From DASRYH01 sp035687245 (GTDB lineage: Bacteria > Actinomycetota > Coriobacteriia > Anaerosomatales > PHET01): DNA of 10,461 nt. The DNA lies in contig DASRYH010000018.1 of the NCBI GenBank assembly GCA_035687245.1, forward strand, positions 1 to 10,461, in the 5' to 3' direction. The translations under genes were made by a program, and so were the position numbers. Under the pieces are notes generated by a model. The model was not told the DNA's origin, searched no databases, and was given only the letters and a program-made list of their open reading frames with translations. Positions 6,706 to 10,461 of the stretch are shown here, in pieces. Within the stretch, counting starts at the first letter, position 1; each line of letters opens with the position of its first letter.

Positions 6706-7206
6706 CTACGCTAGGCCGAACTTTGCGACCAGCGACTCTGCCCACAGCGTGATGACGTTCCAGTCGCGGAAGTCACCCACCGGTGCCTTCATCACCTTCA
6801 TGACGCCGCGCTCGAGCAGCGACTGGTGCTTCGGCTCGTTCCAGCCGGCGAACAGGCCGATGTCGACGGGCTCGATGCCTGCCTCGGCCACGATCGGGTC
6901 GGTGTAGGCGCGTACCTCGTCGGCCTTGGATGAGTCGGTGATCATCAGCCCGCACGTGAAGAGCGCGACCGGCATCTGCTTGAGCGCATCAGCGTTACGT
7001 AGCACCCAGGCCTTCGCCGAATCGTGCCACTGGCCGACCCGCACGCCACTACCCACCACGATAACGTCGTAGTCGGCCGCGTCTCCGGCCTCTGGCGCCG
7101 AAGCGACGCGCACAACGTAGCCCGCACTCGACAGCGTCTCACCGATTCTCTCGGCGATACCCGCCGTGCAGCCGGACCTCGTGCCGTAGACCACTAGTGC
7201 CCTCAT
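6706..7206 (-). CDS. flavodoxin-domain protein (HemG/flavodoxin_5-like)
   Basis: A 166-residue FMN-binding flavodoxin-fold protein. The phosphate-binding loop is YGTRSGCTAGIAERI (7-21), matching the S/T-x-T/S-G-x-T pattern after the first strand. DYDVIVVGSGVRVGQWH (45-61) is the second FMN-contact loop and PVALFTCGL (79-87) the next strand, and the end has GDFRDWNVITLWAESL (144-159). This is the arrangement of the flavodoxin_5 family, which includes the protoporphyrinogen oxidase HemG, but that does not prove haem synthesis here. It should shuttle electrons in the cytoplasm or at the membrane face. The start ATG overlaps the TetR stop (ATGA at 7203-7206), with GAGAGG about 9 nt upstream inside the TetR coding end. 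It is thus translationally coupled to its presumed regulator. Confidence 0.8.
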   Translation of the reverse strand: MRALVVYGTRSGCTAGIAERIGETLSSAGYVVRVASAPEAGDAADYDVIVVGSGVRVGQWHDSAKAWVLRNADALKQMPVALFTCGLMITDSSKADEVRAYTDPIVAEAGIEPVDIGLFAGWNEPKHQSLLERGVMKVMKAPVGDFRDWNVITLWAESLVAKFGLA

Positions 7207-7841
7207 CGCTTCGACCTCTCTCGCTTCGCGCCGTGATTGCCGCTCTTCTTTGCTGCAGCACCCGACCAGAAGATGTCGAAGAGCTGCTCGACTATCTTGT
7301 CGCTCAGGGCATCCTCGGGCTTGGGAAGAAAGCCCATGATCATCCGGTACATCACGAACGACGATGTCAGCGTGGCAAACGCCTCGGCAAGCACTTCAGG
7401 TGCGATGTCGTCGCGCAGCTGGCCGGCCGCCTGGCGCTCGGCCATGTAGCCCGCCATCGCCTCTACGTTGGAGCCCGGACCTTCGCCCATGAGCTCGGCG
7501 ACCTCGGGGACCGACGCCGCGTCGAACGCCAGCCTGAGGGCCACGCCCCCGCTTGCGATGGAGGTGGCGACCTCGTTGCGTGCCAGCGCCAGCAGCGTCG
7601 CGTGCGCATCATCCGTCGACGACAGCTGGTGTACCGCGCGTGCCGAAGATGCTTCGGCGAAGCGCGCCCCGAGCGCCTTTAGCACCCCCGCCTTGTTCTC
7701 GAAGCGCCGAAAGAGCGTGACCTCGTTGACGCCCGCACGCTCGGCGATCGCCTTGGTGGTGGTGGCGGCGTAGCCCCGCTCGGCGAAGAGCTGAGCGGCG
7801 GCTTCGACGATCCGCTCTCCGGTATCAACTGCTGCGCTCAT
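7203..7841 (-). CDS. TetR/AcrR-family transcriptional regulator
   Basis: A 212-residue regulator. The N-terminal TetR helix-turn-helix is clear: GERIVEAAAQLFAERGYAAT (8-27), TTKAIAERAGVNEVTLFRRF (28-47), then the linking KAGVLKAL. The C-terminal ligand-binding domain is diverged, as usual for the family, and ends in a basic tail (KKSGNHGAKRERSKR). The ATG at 7841 has GGAAG 7 nt upstream. It is the first gene of a minus-strand operon with flavodoxin and a membrane protein. Two tandem palindromes cover its own promoter (7866-7902), so it most likely represses itself and the operon until a ligand binds. The inducer is unknown. Confidence 0.9.
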   Translation of the reverse strand: MSAAVDTGERIVEAAAQLFAERGYAATTTKAIAERAGVNEVTLFRRFENKAGVLKALGARFAEASSARAVHQLSSTDDAHATLLALARNEVATSIASGGVALRLAFDAASVPEVAELMGEGPGSNVEAMAGYMAERQAAGQLRDDIAPEVLAEAFATLTSSFVMYRMIMGFLPKPEDALSDKIVEQLFDIFWSGAAAKKSGNHGAKRERSKR

Positions 7842-7865
7842 CGTGATGCTTCCATTCGATTCGGG

Positions 7866-7902
7866 TGCAAGTGCTTGCTTGCATTGTAAGTACGCACTTG
7901 CA
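7866..7902 (-). promoter_or_regulatory. tandem TetR operator, two 18-bp imperfect palindromes
   Basis: Box A is TGCAAGTGCTTGCTTGCA (7866-7883) and box B is TGTAAGTACGCACTTGCA (7885-7902). They are 13/18 identical, each is an imperfect palindrome, and their centres are 19 bp apart. The outer half-sites TGCAAGTGC (7866-7874) and GCACTTGCA (7894-7902) are perfect reverse complements. The boxes overlap the -10 hexamer, spacer and start region of the TetR promoter, the usual place for autorepression by a pair of TetR dimers. Binding by this particular TetR protein is inferred from position. Confidence 0.65.
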
Positions 7903-7911
7903 TGCTGTCAA
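7883..7911 (-). promoter_or_regulatory. sigma70-type promoter of the TetR-flavodoxin-membrane operon
   Basis: On the minus strand the -35 TTGACA (7906-7911) is a perfect match. After a 17-bp spacer comes TACAAT (7883-7888), one mismatch from TATAAT. Transcription should start near 7876, giving a leader of about 35 nt before the TetR ATG at 7841. Confidence 0.8.
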
Positions 7912-8069
7912 GCGCGCCCTGCTAGTGCCCAGGGAGTACGCGCTCCACAACTACGTCCACCGTCGTATCACCGAATGTCCACCAGCGGCTGACGACGATG
8001 TCACAGCTCCGCGCGAGACTCTTGTTGTAGGAAGGCCAGTCCCGAGGGGACGAGGGTCAGAAAGTCGTT

Positions 8070-8076
8070 GGAGGAG
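8070..8076 (+). promoter_or_regulatory. ribosome-binding site that sets the ATG 8083 start
   Basis: GGAGGAG lies 6 nt before ATG 8083. The in-frame TTG at 8068 overlaps this site and cannot be the start. A small perfect hairpin, GTCCC (8039-8043) with GGGAC (8047-8051), lies about 20 nt upstream. No clear promoter was found in the gap from 7912. Confidence 0.7.
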
Positions 8077-8082
8077 TCGAAA

Positions 8083-8322
8083 ATGATCGCAGTACATCTG
8101 ATGGTCGCCGGAATGCAGACAGAGTGGGCCACCGCCGTGGTCGAGATGACCGTCTCGAGACTAGCGGGCGTCGCCCGCGTCTTCGGCGTGAAGAGCCTGG
8201 GGATATGCTCGGTCATGTTCGACGAGACGATGGCCAACGTAGACGAGATCCTGCGGGCCGTCTCTGAGGCGGGATTCCAGGCGCAGGTCTACCGGCCGCA
8301 CGCGGCAATTTCGGCAGGCTAA
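8083..8322 (+). CDS. HMA-like ferredoxin-fold protein lacking the CxxC metal motif
   Basis: A 79-residue protein whose layout matches the heavy-metal-associated (copper-chaperone) fold, beta-alpha-beta-beta-alpha-beta. It runs IAVHLMVAGM (2-11), helix AVVEMTVSRLAGV (18-30), ARVFGVKSLGICSVMFDE (31-48), helix NVDEILRAVSEAGF (52-65) and QAQVY. The canonical GMxCxxC loop reads GMQTEWA (10-16), so both metal-binding cysteines are missing. C42 is the only cysteine and lies in a strand. A copper or mercury chaperone role is therefore unlikely; it may be a regulatory, protein-binding or differently liganded descendant. It converges with the LuxR-type gene (24 nt between stops) and is not in an operon with a metal ATPase. 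Confidence 0.65.
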   Translation: MIAVHLMVAGMQTEWATAVVEMTVSRLAGVARVFGVKSLGICSVMFDETMANVDEILRAVSEAGFQAQVYRPHAAISAG

Positions 8323-8346
8323 CCGACAGCCGTCGACCGGGGTGTC

Positions 8347-8958
8347 TCAGGTGATGGGGATGCCTACCAGGCCCAGCCGCTGGTTCAGCCGGTCTACCGC
8401 GTCGCGGAGTTCGCGGCGCGTGCGCACTTCGGCCTTCCTCAGCAGGTTGGACACGTGGAACTTCACCGTCCGCTCCGAACACCCGATCTCGCGGGCAATC
8501 GCTGCGTTGGTTCGACCGCGCAGCACACGATCGAGAACCTCGATCTCGCGGCGTGTCGCACCCAGTTCGTCGAGCCACGAGCGCCGTACCTTGCTGGCAC
8601 AAGCGCGGCAGCTCATCGCGAAGTAGCCTTCTCCTCGCAGCACCGTGTCGACCGCGGCCACGATCTCTGGAGCCGGTGCCTGCATGTGAACGATTCCTCG
8701 CACGTCGGCGCCGTCCAACATCGACTTCAACGCGAACCACTCGTGGTCTTGAGTCACGAAGATGACCGGGACGCCGCTAACCGACTTCGCAATCTCCGGC
8801 CAGTGCTCAAGCGTGGGTGTTGAAGTGCTCACGATCGCAAGATCGAGATTCTTGCGCTCGATATGCTCTCCAGCAAAGGTAAGCTGATGTCCGGCAAGGA
8901 CTTCAGCTAAACCGCGAGCGCAGATATCGACGTACTCGGCTACAAGGATGCGAGCCAT
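8347..8958 (-). CDS. LuxR/NarL-family regulator with a degenerate receiver domain
   Basis: A 203-residue protein. Residues 1-115 have the strand/helix pattern of a response-regulator receiver (ARILVAEY, LDLAIVSTSTP, VPVIFVTQ, VRGIVHMQAPAPEIVAAVDTVL), and 132-188 form a clear LuxR helix-turn-helix (LGATRREIEVLDRVLRGRTN, then AIAREIGCSERTVKFHVSNL). The phosphorylation site is lost by my alignment: the acidic pair is E8-Y9, the acceptor Asp position is S44 and the conserved Lys position is M92. Only T69 looks kept. The linker carries CRAC (C117, C120). It probably binds DNA in response to something other than phosphorylation. ATG 8958 is chosen because GAAGG lies 5-6 nt upstream and the first strand starts at once. 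The frame is open to a TTG at 9063, but that extension has no domain. No kinase gene is nearby. Confidence 0.8.
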   Translation of the reverse strand: MARILVAEYVDICARGLAEVLAGHQLTFAGEHIERKNLDLAIVSTSTPTLEHWPEIAKSVSGVPVIFVTQDHEWFALKSMLDGADVRGIVHMQAPAPEIVAAVDTVLRGEGYFAMSCRACASKVRRSWLDELGATRREIEVLDRVLRGRTNAAIAREIGCSERTVKFHVSNLLRKAEVRTRRELRDAVDRLNQRLGLVGIPIT

Positions 8959-8990
8959 GCGCACCTTCTCGAGTGGGCCCCCTGGAGAAC

Positions 8991-9012
8991 TCGGCCTCTC
9001 CCCCGAGGCCGA
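8991..9012 (-). other. 8-bp perfect hairpin in the leader of the LuxR-type gene
   Basis: TCGGCCTC (8991-8998) and GAGGCCGA (9005-9012) are perfect reverse complements around a 6-nt loop, 33-54 nt upstream of the ATG at 8958. It could act as an attenuator or RNA-stability element in the LuxR mRNA. No U tract follows on either strand. Confidence 0.35.
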
Positions 9013-9027
9013 TGTCATAAAGCAATT

Positions 9028-9053
9028 GTTACCACAATGCTGGTACAGGTAAC
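9028..9053. promoter_or_regulatory. inverted repeat GTTACC-N14-GGTAAC in the divergent intergenic region
   Basis: GTTACC (9028-9033) and GGTAAC (9048-9053) are exact reverse complements. An overlapping smaller palindrome, ATTGT (9025-9029) with ACAAT (9034-9038), shares the left arm. They lie in the 148-nt gap between the divergent LuxR-type and phosphodiesterase genes, where an operator for both would be expected. I could not identify convincing -10/-35 pairs here. Confidence 0.3.
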
Positions 9054-9106
9054 GAGTACGCAACTCCTGTCATGTTGGAGAAGACCAGTACCCCGAGGAG
9101 GGGTCG

Positions 9107-9952
9107 GTGAGGAAGATGTGGGTCGCCATAGCAGTCGGATCGGCTGCACTCGTCACGATTGCCTTCGTCGTGCTTGGCGCCGTGCTCACCGGCGGTAGCC
9201 CCGAACGCCCGGTGCCCGACTGGTTGCTGGCGCGGCCTTTCGCACATCGCGGCCTGCACGACCGCCCGAGCCGGCCCGAGAACTCCCTGTCCGCTTTCGA
9301 GGCTGCCGCGCGCCGGGGGGTGGGAGTCGAGCTCGATGTCCATCTGAGCCGCGATGGCGTACCGATCGTCATGCACGACGACGACCTGATGCGCATGACC
9401 GGCTACGCTGCCAAGGTCTCTGACCTGACCGTCGACCGGATCAACAGCCTGAGCCTGCTCGACAGCGGGCAGCGCGTGCCGACACTCGCCCAGGCACTCA
9501 GAGTCATCGACGGCCGCGTGCCTCTGCTCATCGAGATCAAGAACGAAGGCGACGTGGGAGAGCTCGAGGATGCTGTCGCCGACACGATCAAGGGCTACGA
9601 AGGCAATGTGGCGATCATGTCATTCAACCCGTACTCGGTGGCGCGAGTGGCCGTGAAGGCGCCGGAAGTCCCGCGTGGCCAGCTGTCGGGTCGTTTCAAA
9701 GGCGAGGACCTCGCGCTCTACAAGAAGGTCATGCTCCGCTGCCTGTTCATGAACTGGAAGAGCCGGTCCGACTTCGTGGCCTACGAGATCGGCTCTGTCC
9801 CAAGCGTCACCACCTTCATGCAGCGTCTGCGCGGGAGGCCGCTGATCGTGTGGACCTCAGAGAGCCCGGCCGACACGGTGCGCGCTGTGCGCCTGGCTGA
9901 CAACGTGATTGCTAATCCGCTGGGGCTACCCCCCAAGCGAGGCATGAAGTAG
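9107..9952 (+). CDS. membrane-anchored glycerophosphodiester phosphodiesterase (GDPD family)
   Basis: A 281-residue protein of the GDPD family, which hydrolyses glycerophosphodiesters to glycerol-3-phosphate and an alcohol. A single N-terminal hydrophobic segment (about 5-28), preceded by MRKM, acts as signal anchor and puts the enzyme outside the membrane. The TIM-barrel motifs are intact: FAHRG (45-49), RPENSLSAF (56-64), VELDVHLSRDGVPIVMHDD (74-92) with E75 and D77 as metal ligands and H90 as the second catalytic histidine, and LLIEIKNE near 140-148. The end LADNVIANPLGL is also family-like. Likely substrates are deacylated phospholipids or polyglycerol-phosphate envelope polymers. The GTG at 9107 has GAGGAG at 9095-9100, 6 nt upstream, and keeps the Arg/Lys before the helix; an ATG at 9116 is a possible alternative. 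The 3' end faces a stem-loop and a convergent gene. Confidence 0.85.
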   Translation: MRKMWVAIAVGSAALVTIAFVVLGAVLTGGSPERPVPDWLLARPFAHRGLHDRPSRPENSLSAFEAAARRGVGVELDVHLSRDGVPIVMHDDDLMRMTGYAAKVSDLTVDRINSLSLLDSGQRVPTLAQALRVIDGRVPLLIEIKNEGDVGELEDAVADTIKGYEGNVAIMSFNPYSVARVAVKAPEVPRGQLSGRFKGEDLALYKKVMLRCLFMNWKSRSDFVAYEIGSVPSVTTFMQRLRGRPLIVWTSESPADTVRAVRLADNVIANPLGLPPKRGMK

Positions 9953-9974
9953 CCCCTCTCCCACCCCGCAACGT

Positions 9975-10023
9975 CATTCGGCCCGCATGGCCCCCGTGTG
10001 GGAGTAGCCATGCAGGCCGAATG
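9975..10023. terminator. 16-bp stem-loop between convergent genes, candidate bidirectional terminator
   Basis: The arms at 9975-9990 and 10008-10023 pair over 16 bp with one mismatch (outer part CATTCGGCC with GGCCGAATG). The loop is 17 nt and can itself form CCC/GGG pairs. It begins 23 nt after the phosphodiesterase stop and 70 nt from the stop of the minus-strand gene, the position of a shared terminator. There is no T tract on either side, so termination, if any, is not of the classic intrinsic type. Confidence 0.5.
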
Positions 10024-10092
10024 TGACTGAACGGCGACGCGTCCTCGGAGACCCTGTGAGACCGAAGGTCGCCCGCCGTGAGTTGTCGGAGA

Positions 10093-10461
10093 CTACCAGG
10101 TGCCGCGGGGGCAGGTGGTGGCGCCTTCCTGCTGGACTCCACCTCGGCCGCCCCAGCCGTCCTGGGACTGCTGGTCGCCCCAGCCGCCCTGAGGCGCCAT
10201 GCCGCGACCGTAACCATTGCCACTGCCGTCGCCCCAGCCCTGCTCGCCATCGGGCACCTGACCCTGGTTCTGACCATTGCCGTAGCCGTAGCCCTGGCCC
10301 TGGTTGGTGCCGCCACCTTGGCCGTAGCCCTGCCCATATCCGTTGCCGTAGCCCATCATGCCGCGCTGAGCCACTGCGCGACGATCGCCGAAGTGGCTGG
10401 CCACCCCGTGCGCACCCCAACCCGCACCGAACGAGACCGCCGAAATCGCGAGTGCGCCCGC
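10093..10461 (-). CDS. secreted Gly/Tyr/Gln/Asn-rich low-complexity protein (5' end beyond window)
   Basis: The frame is open from the right edge to a TAG at 10093-10095, giving at least 122 residues. The visible N-terminal part, AGALAISAVSFGAGWGAHG, looks like the end of a signal peptide or hydrophobic segment; the true start lies outside the window. An internal GTG at 10404 is therefore not needed as start. It continues with a basic patch (DRRAVAQRG), then short repeats of GYGQ, GYGNG and NQGQ (residues about 37-68), then Trp-Gly-rich turns (GWGDGSG, GGWGD, DGWGGRGG) and a tail ending TTCPRGTW with a single cysteine. No known domain is visible. The composition suggests a flexible, surface-exposed or self-associating protein. 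Codon choice within the repeats stays GC-rich like the neighbours, so transfer is not indicated. Confidence 0.6.
   Translation of the reverse strand, partial: AGALAISAVSFGAGWGAHGVASHFGDRRAVAQRGMMGYGNGYGQGYGQGGGTNQGQGYGYGNGQNQGQVPDGEQGWGDGSGNGYGRGMAPQGGWGDQQSQDGWGGRGGVQQEGATTCPRGTW
10258..10353 (-). repeat. degenerate short coding repeats (GYGQ/GYGNG/NQGQ)
   Basis: About 96 bp encode successive variants of Gly-Tyr-Gly-Gln/Asn and Asn-Gln-Gly-Gln units. At DNA level this appears as repeated 'gccgtagccctg'-like words on the plus strand. Units are irregular, so this is old or imperfect repeat expansion rather than an exact tandem array. Confidence 0.5.

Noticed and set aside
7865..8086. 73-residue plus-strand open frame in the TetR/HMA intergenic region
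   Set aside because: It begins inside the TetR operator, has no ribosome-binding site and overlaps the start of the HMA-like gene; no similarity was recognised.
8083..8322. Calling this gene a copper chaperone
   Set aside because: The CxxC motif needed for copper transfer is absent (GMQTEWA).
8959..9063. N-terminal extension of the LuxR-type regulator from TTG 9063 (or ATG 9018)
   Set aside because: No Shine-Dalgarno lies before either codon. The extension would run through the hairpin and inverted repeats and adds no domain.
1..10461. CRISPR array, tRNA/rRNA genes, insertion sequence or phage integration site
   Set aside because: No regularly spaced direct repeats, transposase or integrase frames, terminal inverted repeats with target duplication, or RNA gene signatures were seen on either strand.

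Overview
The window is GC-rich, densely coding DNA with short intergenic gaps. Shine-Dalgarno sites are strong (AGGAGGT, GGAGGAG) and GTG starts are frequent. Family content (TetR and LuxR regulators, a HemG-like flavodoxin, DUF4405, GyrI-like and DinB-like proteins) fits a high-GC Gram-positive, probably an actinobacterium of the Coriobacteriia type. No rRNA or marker gene is present, so the taxonomic placement is inference. I see no mobile element, CRISPR array, tRNA or rRNA. It reads as an ordinary chromosomal segment of small operons.

Left part, plus strand (1-5772): the tail of a SAM-dependent methyltransferase; an acyltransferase-3 membrane protein followed by a hairpin; and a translationally coupled pair made of a four-helix DUF4405 membrane protein (candidate b-type cytochrome) and a 90-residue exported protein with a CX4CH motif. 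Next comes a close-packed run: a DinB-like protein, a GyrI-like ligand-binding protein, a spermidine-synthase-like methyltransferase whose ribosome-binding site sits in a 9-bp inverted repeat, and an alpha/alpha-toroid (squalene-cyclase-like) protein. The last of these overlaps tail-to-tail with the following minus-strand gene.

Middle, minus strand (5746-7911): a self-contained operon, transcribed leftward from a near-consensus promoter (TTGACA-N17-TACAAT) that is covered by two tandem 18-bp imperfect palindromes. Its order is a TetR regulator, then a flavodoxin with ATGA overlap, then an eight-helix membrane protein after a 69-nt gap rich in hairpins. The layout points to autorepression by the TetR protein of a flavin-dependent membrane-associated function.

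Right part (8083-10461): a 79-residue HMA-fold protein lacking the metal-binding CxxC faces a LuxR-type regulator whose receiver domain has lost its phosphorylation residues but carries a CxxC in the linker. Divergent from the regulator is a membrane-anchored glycerophosphodiester phosphodiesterase, ending at a large stem-loop. The window closes with the 3' part of a secreted Gly/Tyr/Gln-rich protein on the minus strand.

I see no wholly new multi-gene system. The least explained parts are the DUF4405/CX4CH pair, the TetR-flavodoxin-membrane operon with its visible operator, and the two proteins that keep a sensor fold without its usual active residues.
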